NCBI GenBank assembly: GCA_028280785.1
Contig: JANQLF010000089.1
Coordinates: 1-55,272, forward strand
Source: Planctomycetota bacterium
GTDB taxonomy: Bacteria; Planctomycetota; UBA11346
Reading direction: 5' to 3'
Length of the DNA stretch: 55,272 nt
A model generated the notes under the pieces. It saw only the letters and a program-made list of their open reading frames with translations, was not told the origin of the DNA and did no database searches. This document shows positions 8,864 to 18,125 of the stretch, one piece after another. The number at the start of each line of letters is the position of its first letter. The stretch's first letter is position 1. A program made the position numbers and the translations under genes.

Positions 8864-11362
8864 TTACCACATAATATACAGAGCACCGCTATGCTGTGGC
8901 ACAATAATTGCGGACTCTTCATGATTGATGGTGTATTCGATTTTTTCATCACCTTTGATTAAGGCGCTTAAAGCAAAGGCTTCGCTTAAACATTTCTCTT
9001 TATTAATAAAAATTGTTACTTTCGCATTTTTCAAGTTGGACACACAAATATGTCGTTCACGGTCGGCTGGTATCGGTAACTCAGCGTACGAAACCACCCC
9101 ATCTTCCATTTCAACGAAGGCGCGAATTTCACTGTGCAAGGTTTTACCATGGCAATCACCAGCGTAACCATCACTTATCTCTGTTTCGCTATGGCCATAA
9201 ATCGGCGCACCGTGCGGTGTTTTGACCCAAACCTTTGTGGTAGTGTTTGGCTTATGCCCAGTAAAGACGAAGGCATTATCATGACGATGTATCGCAATAT
9301 TCGCCGCGCGTTGACTCTCATCAACGCGATCTTGCTTGATATCCCAACCAAAATCAGCAATTAAGCGACGCATCCAATCATAGCCAATAATTTGCAACCA
9401 CGGTTGATCCCAGAATGGTTCGAGCGCATTGACCGAGGCATCAAAATGCGAAGTACCGCGCAACCACGCTACTTGTCCTCCGTTTTCAAGTTGATGCTGT
9501 AATGCATAGATTCGCTTTTCTTCGCCTTGTTTAACGACGACCCGTTCATCCCCTGCTTGGCAACTGCGCACATGCAGAGCACCATTACTTTCAATTGGGC
9601 GATGCATTAATTGGCGGTCAGCTGGATCTATTTTTTCTAATTTAGTTTGGTTATACATGCCGATAGATTCGAGCATCGGATCTTGGTTTTCAGGCTGCTG
9701 GGTTTCTTTCTTAAAATTATCACTGCTAATAGTGACTTCGACAGAACAGGCACCAGAGATGCCTTCGCCAAGCGTCATACCCAAAGCGCTATGTAATGCT
9801 GGATCGGCTTTGTGCATGTTACCATATAACAAACAACGCGCTGATGTTTTTAGGAACTCCAATAAAGCAGCTGACAATGGCCAATGGCGCTCAGGTACTG
9901 GCATTACAAATAACGCATCGGGTAAATCACCCTGCTCCTGCAGTTTGACAAAGACATCGCTGCTCATCACCGAGTTAACCGGTGCACCGGCATCAATGGC
10001 CTTACACATGTACCAGTCATTAAAAAAGGCTGCACCTAATTGCTGAGCGTCATTATGCAGATCTTCGTGGTATTCATCGTGCGGATAAACCCAGATAATT
10101 GGTCCACTTTGATCTGCCGGCAATGAAAAGGCTGTTTGCATATGTGGGATAACATCATCCGCTTCTTCGGTAATTAATTCACCTAAATGCGTATCCACTG
10201 TTAAGAATGCTAAATTATTTGGTCGCGTGATGCTACCGTCATGGTTCACTCGCGACACCGACATTGGCACAAAAATATCAAAGGGCTGTTTATTATAATA
10301 ATCATACCAGGCATTACACTCAAACCACGGATCGTTTAAATAAAAACGAAATAAAATATCATCGGTCACTGGTTTAGCGATGCGCGATAAATACGAACCC
10401 ATTTCTAACCCTAATGCACGCGATCCCCACGGGGGATTACACGGTGGCGCTACCACCTTACCAATCTGATTAATAATATCATGCGAACAGCCATCCGTCG
10501 CGATATCCATACCGACGGTGAAATTCGTACCGCGTACTTCAATTGGTGCTGCGGGACAGGCGCTGCGGTAATCATTCCAAAACATCTGCAGAGCGGTTAA
10601 TTCACGCTTGGCAATACCGCCACAAAAAGCATCACCATTAAACACTTCGCCGCGATAACCCCACGGAAAATGTGAATAAGCAAAACCATTGGAAAACCAA
10701 ATGTAATCATAACCAAGGTCTTCGACGCATTTGCTAAACTGTTTACCTAAAAAGGTTCCGAAACTGCAGCCCTCTGGAATACCGTTCGGGAACGCTGCAT
10801 AGGGTTTATCATCCGCATTCAGTGTCGCTTGGTGCGTCATGAAATGCATCATTGCTGGGCATTTCACTCGCTGATCAGGCGTTAAAACTTCTGGATGTAA
10901 ATGCACTTTAAATCGCGACGGCGCAAATTCCGGACCGGGATCAATGGTCGCGCCAATCTGCACTTCTTTGCCATACAACGATTGACCGAGGCGTTTAAAA
11001 CAGGCAATAATATCTTTTAAATGTTGAAAGGTTAAAATCGGCATGTCCGCTTCATTGCGGTAGGGCTCGGCTTGGTTAATGCGATAGTGACGATTATCAG
11101 GATCGTACATATCGCGCTCTTCGCCATAATTACAAAAACCAATTTGATTACCCCAAATTAACTCATCAGCGTAATCACCTCGCCACTCATAGACTTCATT
11201 ACCTTCGCCAACCCATAATAAAATTTTAATGAGATCTGATTGATCTATTAAGCGACGCCAATTGCTCAATAGTTTTGCACAAGTCGCTTCAATACCCTCG
11301 GGGGTATTTTCGAAAAAAGGTTTAAAGCTCGTTTCGAGTGTTAATGAGTGAATTAACGACAT
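8864..11362 (-). CDS. Uncharacterised 832-residue protein, possible TIM-barrel glycosidase
   Basis: I do not recognise a family with certainty. The longest ORF begins at a TTG at 11389, but the ATG at 11362 has AGGGA five bases upstream and is the better start. The protein is cytoplasmic, with no signal peptide or TM. The first half, rich in Trp, Tyr and acidic pairs (for example YDYIWFSNGFAYSHFPWGYR), reads like a glycosidase barrel. The stretch around 435-600 resembles the Rossmann-like trimer domain of GH42-type enzymes, and the C-terminal third is beta-rich. Placement between IclR and a sugar isomerase supports a carbohydrate role. No catalytic residues can be assigned. Confidence 0.8.
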   Translation of the reverse strand: MSLIHSLTLETSFKPFFENTPEGIEATCAKLLSNWRRLIDQSDLIKILLWVGEGNEVYEWRGDYADELIWGNQIGFCNYGEERDMYDPDNRHYRINQAEPYRNEADMPILTFQHLKDIIACFKRLGQSLYGKEVQIGATIDPGPEFAPSRFKVHLHPEVLTPDQRVKCPAMMHFMTHQATLNADDKPYAAFPNGIPEGCSFGTFLGKQFSKCVEDLGYDYIWFSNGFAYSHFPWGYRGEVFNGDAFCGGIAKRELTALQMFWNDYRSACPAAPIEVRGTNFTVGMDIATDGCSHDIINQIGKVVAPPCNPPWGSRALGLEMGSYLSRIAKPVTDDILFRFYLNDPWFECNAWYDYYNKQPFDIFVPMSVSRVNHDGSITRPNNLAFLTVDTHLGELITEEADDVIPHMQTAFSLPADQSGPIIWVYPHDEYHEDLHNDAQQLGAAFFNDWYMCKAIDAGAPVNSVMSSDVFVKLQEQGDLPDALFVMPVPERHWPLSAALLEFLKTSARCLLYGNMHKADPALHSALGMTLGEGISGACSVEVTISSDNFKKETQQPENQDPMLESIGMYNQTKLEKIDPADRQLMHRPIESNGALHVRSCQAGDERVVVKQGEEKRIYALQHQLENGGQVAWLRGTSHFDASVNALEPFWDQPWLQIIGYDWMRRLIADFGWDIKQDRVDESQRAANIAIHRHDNAFVFTGHKPNTTTKVWVKTPHGAPIYGHSETEISDGYAGDCHGKTLHSEIRAFVEMEDGVVSYAELPIPADRERHICVSNLKNAKVTIFINKEKCLSEAFALSALIKGDEKIEYTINHEESAIIVPQHSGALYIMW

Positions 11363-11430
11363 AGATGTCCCTAAGAACAAAATGCACAAGGCACCTTGCC
11401 AACATCATTCACTGTTTTTCAGATAACGAA

Positions 11431-12192
11431 TTAGACTTCGTTGGCTACGCCGAAAAATTGCTCTGAAATATATTCCGCGTGCTCAAATAAACGGGCCAGC
11501 ATCAAGGTGCGCTTGCGTGGTGAAACGCGAGCGATTGGGGCACTACAACCGATTGCTACCTTACATGTGCGTTGCTTGTCATAAATTGGCACAGCAAAGG
11601 CGTCGATGCCTTGGGCACCAACATTAATAGCTTCGGCATAGCCCTGATGGCGAACCTGGTTTAATTCACTTAACAATTCATCGACCGTGCTTGGGGCATT
11701 CGCGCCTAAGTCACTGAGTGGTTCTTGTTCTGCGTAGGCACGAATAAACGAACTTTCTTCATGGCACAGTAAAACTTTACCCACTGCTAAGGTATGTGGA
11801 TGCTCGAGGAATTGTTCACGGTATTCCACAGCAAGTGGCTGATCTGGAAAACTACTGTGAATAACGCCAACACGATTTCCTTGCAAGGAACCAGCGAGCG
11901 CCGTTTCACCAAAATCCGCGACCAGATCTTCAACCGCTTCGCGACATAAAGTCGTTAAGCGATCATTATTATTAATGCTGTTGGCCAGACCCATTACTGC
12001 AAAACCAATGCGGTAGCGACGCGCTTGTAGATCGAAATCTAAAAAGCCCATGCGTGCTAAGGTTTTTAATAAGGCCTGTGCTGTTGGCACTTTCAATCCG
12101 ACATCACGAGATAATTGACGAACGCCGACACCCTCTGGGTAATTGGCAACCTCATTGAGCAAAGTCAAAGCGCGTGTGACAGATTGTACCAT
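11431..12192 (-). CDS. IclR-family transcriptional regulator
   Basis: This 253-residue regulator has the IclR layout: an N-terminal winged helix-turn-helix (about 1-65; ALTLLNEVA, VRQLSRDVGLKVPTAQALLKTL) and a C-terminal effector domain (80-245; HTLAVGKVLL, INVGAQGIDAFAVPI). The longest ORF would add 15 residues, but GGAGG lies seven bases before the ATG at 12192, which fixes the start. A perfect 18-bp palindrome 37 bases upstream is its likely own operator. It precedes the 832-residue protein (68-base gap) and the isomerase, so it probably controls sugar catabolism as an autoregulated member of the block. The effector is unknown. Confidence 0.93.
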   Translation of the reverse strand: MVQSVTRALTLLNEVANYPEGVGVRQLSRDVGLKVPTAQALLKTLARMGFLDFDLQARRYRIGFAVMGLANSINNNDRLTTLCREAVEDLVADFGETALAGSLQGNRVGVIHSSFPDQPLAVEYREQFLEHPHTLAVGKVLLCHEESSFIRAYAEQEPLSDLGANAPSTVDELLSELNQVRHQGYAEAINVGAQGIDAFAVPIYDKQRTCKVAIGCSAPIARVSPRKRTLMLARLFEHAEYISEQFFGVANEV

Positions 12193-12228
12193 GTTCACTC
12201 CTCCCGAACGATGCTCATGAGTCTTGCA

Positions 12229-12246
12229 TGATAACACGTGTTATCA
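12229..12246. promoter_or_regulatory. Perfect 18-bp palindrome, candidate IclR operator
   Basis: TGATAACACGTGTTATCA is a perfect inverted repeat centred 45 bases upstream of the IclR start codon. IclR-type dimers bind such palindromes, so autoregulation is a reasonable inference. The 230-base gap holding it also contains the terminator at 12358-12384; I see no convincing -35/-10 pair. Confidence 0.6.
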
Positions 12247-12357
12247 ACCTTAAAACAATTAAACCCCTCCGAGTGTCATAATACTAAACAGAAATGTAAT
12301 TTTGTTTTGTAATACGATACATTTATGCAAGTACAGTTATAACAAACTATTACTAAG

Positions 12358-12384
12358 ACAGCCGTCGCACCAAACGACGGCTGT
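12358..12384 (-). terminator. Hairpin terminator after the M28 peptidase gene
   Basis: A perfect 10-bp GC-rich stem (ACAGCCGTCG / CGACGGCTGT) with a 7-base loop lies 38 bases past the M28 stop. The T-run on the minus strand is poor (CTTAGTAATAG), so termination may be partial or Rho-assisted. Confidence 0.55.
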
Positions 12385-12422
12385 TTCAGGATATATAAAG
12401 AGAAGAACTCTGAATCGAGAGC

Positions 12423-14138
12423 TTAGCGCAAGTAGGCTGCTTCCTCGTAGCCATCCAGAGTGCGCATGGTCTTCTCGAACGGCGCCTTGAAGCTGAAGTT
12501 CATATAAGCAGCGATGCGCTCCTTCGAACGAGCGCCGTTAGCATAAAACAGCGGGTAATAAGCATTACCCGACCACATATTGAGGCCAAGCGATTGACGC
12601 GTCTCCGCACTCATCTGACTGAGACTTGGGCAGGCGAAATAAATACGCTCAACCGCACTCTCATCTGTTACTTGATCGGCGAGTGCATCATAAACTGGAT
12701 GTATTTTATTGACCGCTGAACGAAATGCATTTTTAGTATCGTTTAAATAATCATCCTGGAACACAGAGACCACTACTTCACGTTCTTGTTCTTTAACACC
12801 TGACTCCCAGTTTTCGATAAAGGCCTCGGTTTCGTTTTTCAAAACCGTTGCTTCGTCTTCACCGCCGTTAGCAACGACATCAACCCAGGTGGCACATAAT
12901 TGCGTGGTCAGATTAAATAAATCCCAATCAATAATATCCAAGGTGTCAAAGCTAGTATGCCAATTCTTGCTGCACACACCGACTAAAACGCATGGAATAT
13001 CGATAGCCGGATCGGTAACTAAATTGTCATCCAAGAGGAAACCTTGATACGCAAACTGATCCGCGTGACCTGATGCATCAACAATAGACTTCATTAAAAT
13101 ATTTACAAAAGATGGATTGGTTAATGGATTTTGGATAATATCCATTTTTTGGCTCTTGCGTCCAACCTCCGCAGTTGAATCAATATTAATACCGGCAATA
13201 CAATTCTTAAGCACGTCCTTGTTTTCATGGCAATACGGAACCGTGCCGTAAATTTCTGAAGTAAATAAGGCACGAATCCCACGCTTAGGTTTAGTCCCAG
13301 CAAAGATACGGATGATTTCCATCATCGTTGCACCGCCAGATGCATTATCATTAGCCCCCTGCTCATAGAGATGTCCGGTCATGAATACTTCATCAGCGGT
13401 TTCACCAACAACAAAGGCCTCAACAACTGGCAGGGTGCCGTCGTAGGTTTCTGTTTGAATATTTAAATCGAGATTAATGGTTTCTCCAGATGCCAAGCGA
13501 CTCTTTAATTGTTCAGCCTGACTAACGCTTAGTGATAAAGCTGGTGTCGGTGTGTCGCCCTTAATGGTCGACCACTGGCTCGGATCATCAGCCCAAGAAT
13601 TAATCCAGCGCACAGCGTCGTCCATACCTTCGCCAATAACGGTTGCGAATAAAACTGCTAAACCACCATTTTCGTTAATGAGTTTTTTAGAACCCTGCGG
13701 ATTAAAGCCGCATAAAATAATCTTATCTTTAATATCAGCCGCTGCTAATTCGTCTGCCTTTTCAACATAGATTAATTCTGCTTGAATGCCATCTGCAGGT
13801 GTAGCACCTGAGCCCATTACCATCGCGGTTGGAACTTTTTCATAATCAACAATGACTTCGCCACTACTTAGATCTTTTAAAACCGCTGAATGGGCATCCC
13901 AGGCACAGGGCATAATCCAATCGCCATACATTGTTTGTCCATCGGCAGGAAATTCGATAACCCGTGCTTCTACGCCATCTAATGCATCCAAGGTGTCGGC
14001 TACATAGCGAGCAGTTTTATGAAAGGATTTAAATGACGGCCAGTGATCCGAATTATAAATACCTTCAATAAAGGATTTCAATGACGCAGCATCAAAGCTT
14101 TTTTTGCAATCTTCAATGCGATTTTTTAAGCAATCCAT
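12423..14138 (-). CDS. M28-family zinc aminopeptidase-like protein
   Basis: This 571-residue protein has the M28 co-catalytic zinc site: GHLYEQGANDNASG gives His256 and Asp264, TSEIYG gives Glu295, and a later NWHTSFDTLD supplies the last His. A PA-like domain is inserted before the peptidase core (about 115-200). M28 enzymes remove N-terminal residues from peptides; some act on other amides. No signal peptide is visible, which is unusual for M28. The longest ORF starts at TTG, but ATG at 14138 has AGGA seven bases upstream. It is the last gene of the ceramidase-headed block, 89 bases after the TIM-barrel gene. Confidence 0.88.
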   Translation of the reverse strand: MDCLKNRIEDCKKSFDAASLKSFIEGIYNSDHWPSFKSFHKTARYVADTLDALDGVEARVIEFPADGQTMYGDWIMPCAWDAHSAVLKDLSSGEVIVDYEKVPTAMVMGSGATPADGIQAELIYVEKADELAAADIKDKIILCGFNPQGSKKLINENGGLAVLFATVIGEGMDDAVRWINSWADDPSQWSTIKGDTPTPALSLSVSQAEQLKSRLASGETINLDLNIQTETYDGTLPVVEAFVVGETADEVFMTGHLYEQGANDNASGGATMMEIIRIFAGTKPKRGIRALFTSEIYGTVPYCHENKDVLKNCIAGINIDSTAEVGRKSQKMDIIQNPLTNPSFVNILMKSIVDASGHADQFAYQGFLLDDNLVTDPAIDIPCVLVGVCSKNWHTSFDTLDIIDWDLFNLTTQLCATWVDVVANGGEDEATVLKNETEAFIENWESGVKEQEREVVVSVFQDDYLNDTKNAFRSAVNKIHPVYDALADQVTDESAVERIYFACPSLSQMSAETRQSLGLNMWSGNAYYPLFYANGARSKERIAAYMNFSFKAPFEKTMRTLDGYEEAAYLR

Positions 14139-14227
14139 GTACAATTCCTAACATATAACAGTCAGAATAAATTAGAACTGCATTGTCTAAAATACGCATC
14201 AATAGCAATAGGCTAATCTGTTAAATA

Positions 14228-16444
14228 CTACTCAGATCGTCCCGTTCCCATTTCGAAAGCACTGACCGGGTCGCCGCAACTATCGAAATAATTTGCATTT
14301 GCTGATGTTTGCTGTTGGTTTGGATTCTTTTCTTTATCAACTTCAAAAACGATCACACAAGCCGAACGTAGTAATGGTAGAGGCACAACAACCTTTGGAC
14401 CATCGCGTAGAACATCGATTTTGCGTACTTGTTCTTCACCAGCATAATGCACGAAAACATCACTGACATAATCAGCTTTCGATACTGTAATGGAAATTTC
14501 TTTGCGCTTTTTCAGTGGCTCATCCTGAACTGAAACATTCTGGTTCGAAATAGGTAAAACATAATTATCACCAACGGTATACAGCTCACCCTCTAAGCCT
14601 AAATCCAAATGTACTGGTTCTGCTTCAAAGCAAAAAACACGGCGACGGAAATACTCATAGAGCGGTAAATAATTAGCATAGAGCTCCTGTGCTGCTTGTT
14701 GATCTTCTTTAACCGTATCATTTGGAAATGCGCCAAGGACCAAAGCGCGCTTCAATTGTTCCTCTTCATCTAGAACACCGCCACCCCACATATAAAAATT
14801 CGGCTTTGCTAAGGTCGTGTAATTATAAAACATCTCTGGACCACGGCCGTCGCCTTCGAGCAACATACCATCGACATAGCCCATCGACTGAATAGTACGC
14901 GGCTTATTAGCAAAGGTATCTTTTCCGTCTAAATAGCCTTCATCTACTAATTCCTGGGCTAAATTTGCCATGCTAAATAAGACGGTGCTTGCTGGCTTAT
15001 TATTAAGCATGGTCACACCATCACTATGTTTGAAATCAATATCAAAATGGCGGAAGCAATCATAGAAAAAACCGTCGATATTGTAGGTCTTCAATGCATT
15101 AATCGCATCATCTTTCAATGACTGATAACCACTGGTACCCGGGAATGGATGCAGGGTATCGCAGTAGCGCCAACCCGATGAATAGGGTTTACCGTCTTCG
15201 CCGACAGCAGTTGAGTCAGGGTGATTTACCAGACAATAATCTCGATCACCATCAACAAAATTAATATAATAATGCACCGATATACCGTCGTCATTTAAAA
15301 CATCTATCGCTTTCTTTAGGCGCTCTTGCGTAATGGGATCTGGCGTATCGACGGCGTTTGGATCAACCTTTGATCCGCGGCGACGCTCATAATTACCAAT
15401 TCCCTCCCACTCACCTTCATTAAAATATTTACCATAATAAGGGAAGTGGCCATGAAATTCAAAATACTTACCGCCAAGTGCTTTATAATTGCTACGCACC
15501 GTGTCGTCTTCACCGTGCAATAAACCACCACACTTAAAGGTGCCTGCGCGCTCCCACACCGCGTCACAACGTGGATAAAACATCGGTTTGTGTGCTTCGA
15601 CGTATTGCCCCAACAACGGACGCCAGCAACCATCACCAAAATATAATTCCATTTCTACCGTACATGACTCTGTACCATGTAAGCCAATCATGCCATAGCT
15701 TACATCTAAATGCGTGTATTGGTTTGGCTCACCCATATCCTGGGTTGCCCAGGCAAAGGCCTTACGGTTAGTAAATTCATAATGCAAACTTGGAATATTT
15801 GCCTCAGCTGGTGCAGCCAAAGCAAAACCCGTATTGCTACTACGATCAAATTGAGCAAAGAACGGAACTGTTACCTCGTTGCTATTATAGTACGGACCCA
15901 TGTGGTACATATAATTAAACATGGTGCAGCCATCAAAGACATCATCACCTTCTTCTTTGTTGCGATCAAGATGACCGGATAAGCACGGGGCGAAAATGCC
16001 CCAGCCAGCAACTAAAGGTAATTGATAAACAATACGCAATCCACGATTCACTGCTTCGCTTTGACTGCATTCTAAATTCCAATTAATGCCATCACCACGC
16101 AGTTTCAATTGATGTTGTACAACAAATGGACAGCCATCGTAGCCTTTATTGAATACTAACTCATCTGCTGATTCTTTGACAATTTCGACAGAACCGAGAT
16201 CGGTGAAATCATCCCACCAACGTTTGTCTAAATCATCCCATATACGTAGGCCACCAATGAGAAATTTTTGATTACCACGTGTTTGAGTAAATAAATCGAC
16301 TTCGGTTCCTTTATGCGTGAATGAACGCAAGATTCCGCTTTCACGATCAAATAATAAGGAGCCTTGCGATGAGCTGATGCCCATAGTTTCGACTTGATCC
16401 AAGGGAGCAAAGGTAATGACTGGGTTTTGTGTGCTGGTATTCAT
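14228..16444 (-). CDS. Three-domain TIM-barrel protein, probable glycosidase of unknown family
   Basis: This 738-residue cytoplasmic protein has a beta-sandwich N-terminal domain (about 25-275), a probable TIM barrel (285-600) and a C-terminal beta domain (610-735), the layout of GH31/GH36/GH97-type enzymes. The barrel strand NIDGFFYDCFRHFD (455-468, Asp462) resembles a nucleophile strand, and MLLEGDGRGPEMF further on supplies another acidic cluster. I cannot place it in a named family. GAGGA six bases before ATG supports the start. It sits between the esterase (52-base gap) and the M28 peptidase. Confidence 0.82.
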   Translation of the reverse strand: MNTSTQNPVITFAPLDQVETMGISSSQGSLLFDRESGILRSFTHKGTEVDLFTQTRGNQKFLIGGLRIWDDLDKRWWDDFTDLGSVEIVKESADELVFNKGYDGCPFVVQHQLKLRGDGINWNLECSQSEAVNRGLRIVYQLPLVAGWGIFAPCLSGHLDRNKEEGDDVFDGCTMFNYMYHMGPYYNSNEVTVPFFAQFDRSSNTGFALAAPAEANIPSLHYEFTNRKAFAWATQDMGEPNQYTHLDVSYGMIGLHGTESCTVEMELYFGDGCWRPLLGQYVEAHKPMFYPRCDAVWERAGTFKCGGLLHGEDDTVRSNYKALGGKYFEFHGHFPYYGKYFNEGEWEGIGNYERRRGSKVDPNAVDTPDPITQERLKKAIDVLNDDGISVHYYINFVDGDRDYCLVNHPDSTAVGEDGKPYSSGWRYCDTLHPFPGTSGYQSLKDDAINALKTYNIDGFFYDCFRHFDIDFKHSDGVTMLNNKPASTVLFSMANLAQELVDEGYLDGKDTFANKPRTIQSMGYVDGMLLEGDGRGPEMFYNYTTLAKPNFYMWGGGVLDEEEQLKRALVLGAFPNDTVKEDQQAAQELYANYLPLYEYFRRRVFCFEAEPVHLDLGLEGELYTVGDNYVLPISNQNVSVQDEPLKKRKEISITVSKADYVSDVFVHYAGEEQVRKIDVLRDGPKVVVPLPLLRSACVIVFEVDKEKNPNQQQTSANANYFDSCGDPVSAFEMGTGRSE

Positions 16445-16496
16445 TGTATGTCCTCATCAATGTGATGATTATTTGAATGATTAATTATGTATTATG

Positions 16497-18125
16497 TTAA
16501 AGATTTTTCTCGAAGAATGCTGCGGCGGTCGGCACATGAAATTGATGACCAGAATCAATAACTTCGAATTGTATTTTATCTTCTACGCCTGCCGCCACCC
16601 ATGCTTTACGCGCATCTTCATAAATGGATTTACTTTCAAGGATGCTAAATGATGCGTCGTAGCGACCTTGACCAATTAACAGCGCACGTGGTGCAATTAA
16701 GGACAACATTTCCCCGCTGTCCCCGCTAGGAAAAACGTCTGGTACAATTTGCATGCCGCAGGCACCACTATATGCCCACGAACGAGCACGGGCTAAACCA
16801 CAAAATGTAGCCACTGCTTTAAAACGCTCGTCGTAAGCACCTATAATCCAACTAATGCTCGCACCACCACTCAGTCCGCCAAGACCAAGATTATCACCAT
16901 CAACACCATCGATCGTTGCGACATGATCAGCCAGACACGTTATGTCAGCGTGATAAAAACCTGGAAGCGTATAGCCCATGGACTCAGCCATGCGCGCCAA
17001 TTGATTACAAGCGTGACCGTCACCAACATCATTACGGTTATCAAAACCACGCTGGGCAAATGCAGCGGTAACAAATCCAGCCTGGGCTAATTGCTCATTA
17101 TAATTCGCATCTTCGGGACCCATTTGCGACCAACGCGGCTGTGGCTCTGGATCGACACCAATCACATGCTTATACCAAAAGCGATGTCCATGTGGGGTAA
17201 TAATGGTTTTACCATTACGTCGATTATCGTCAGGAATTAAAATACTCGCATCGAAATACTCATCACCTTCGCAGGGCACTTTTATCTCGAAGCGTGTATA
17301 GCCATCACAAGCTACCTGCTGCACCTCTTTGACCGCATTACTTGATAAGGGAACACGAACACCCATGCCTCGTTCATAAATTGGGCGAAACTCATTTTGC
17401 CAGGTACTTAAATCTTCTTGCGATGAACCAGTAAATGGATTGTTTATTTCGAGCGTCAATGCATGCAAGCGCATTGCATGTGCTGCATTATCTACTCGTC
17501 TAGGCGCATCGTCACCAGCTAATTGTACCAAGCCTTCAGGCGCCTTCCCATTATCATCAACAATACGTGCAACTAAACCATCTCGTTCATTTTTAAATAA
17601 CAAACTGTTGCGACCTTGATTGAGCGACAATTCTACACTGACTTCATCATAGATGACGTGATGCCATTTATGCTCATCAAAAATTAATGCCCCATTAAAA
17701 AATAATCGTGTGCTATCATGAACGCTAAATTTCAAGGTAACTGTTCGTTCTGCATCTGAATCAAGCAATGCCAAAGCATACCATTGTGCATCACCCAAAT
17801 TTACATCTTGAGCAGCCGTATCTATTTCAGGATAATTTTGGCGCAGCTCACCCATGAGTAATTTTTGTTTAAATGCATCCGCCTGAACTGGCAGCCAATT
17901 TATTCCAGCATCACCTTCTTGCTGTGGTGCATCAGTAATTGCTGCCTCACCACCCCAGGCACCGAGATGATCAGTCTCCCAATGCTCACTGTTTTTGGCA
18001 TCCATTAAATTCGGATCTTCACCATGTATAACGTTTGCTGGAAAAAATCCGCAGACGTACCAATGGCGCAAGAAACCCTGTGCACCCTCCCAGGTGTATA
18101 ATGGCTGTTTGTGTAATTCAGGCAT
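16497..18125 (-). CDS. Alpha/beta-hydrolase esterase with N-terminal PA14-like domain
   Basis: This 542-residue protein has a C-terminal alpha/beta-hydrolase domain (about 250-540) with nucleophile elbow GLSGG (Ser419), Asp490 in GRYDAS and His527 in DSGHQFH, so the triad is complete. It resembles acetylxylan-esterase/dienelactone-hydrolase-like proteins. The N-terminal half (80-190; VTLKFSVHDSTRLFFNG) reads as a PA14/galactose-binding-like beta domain. It has no signal peptide. Its ATG directly follows the stop of the acetyltransferase gene with no gap, indicating translational coupling. Removal of acyl groups from a sugar is likely; the ester is unknown. Confidence 0.87.
   Translation of the reverse strand: MPELHKQPLYTWEGAQGFLRHWYVCGFFPANVIHGEDPNLMDAKNSEHWETDHLGAWGGEAAITDAPQQEGDAGINWLPVQADAFKQKLLMGELRQNYPEIDTAAQDVNLGDAQWYALALLDSDAERTVTLKFSVHDSTRLFFNGALIFDEHKWHHVIYDEVSVELSLNQGRNSLLFKNERDGLVARIVDDNGKAPEGLVQLAGDDAPRRVDNAAHAMRLHALTLEINNPFTGSSQEDLSTWQNEFRPIYERGMGVRVPLSSNAVKEVQQVACDGYTRFEIKVPCEGDEYFDASILIPDDNRRNGKTIITPHGHRFWYKHVIGVDPEPQPRWSQMGPEDANYNEQLAQAGFVTAAFAQRGFDNRNDVGDGHACNQLARMAESMGYTLPGFYHADITCLADHVATIDGVDGDNLGLGGLSGGASISWIIGAYDERFKAVATFCGLARARSWAYSGACGMQIVPDVFPSGDSGEMLSLIAPRALLIGQGRYDASFSILESKSIYEDARKAWVAAGVEDKIQFEVIDSGHQFHVPTAAAFFEKNL

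Noticed and set aside
9657..10046. 129-codon ORF on the plus strand
   Set aside because: It is antisense inside the 832-residue gene and has no protein-like features.
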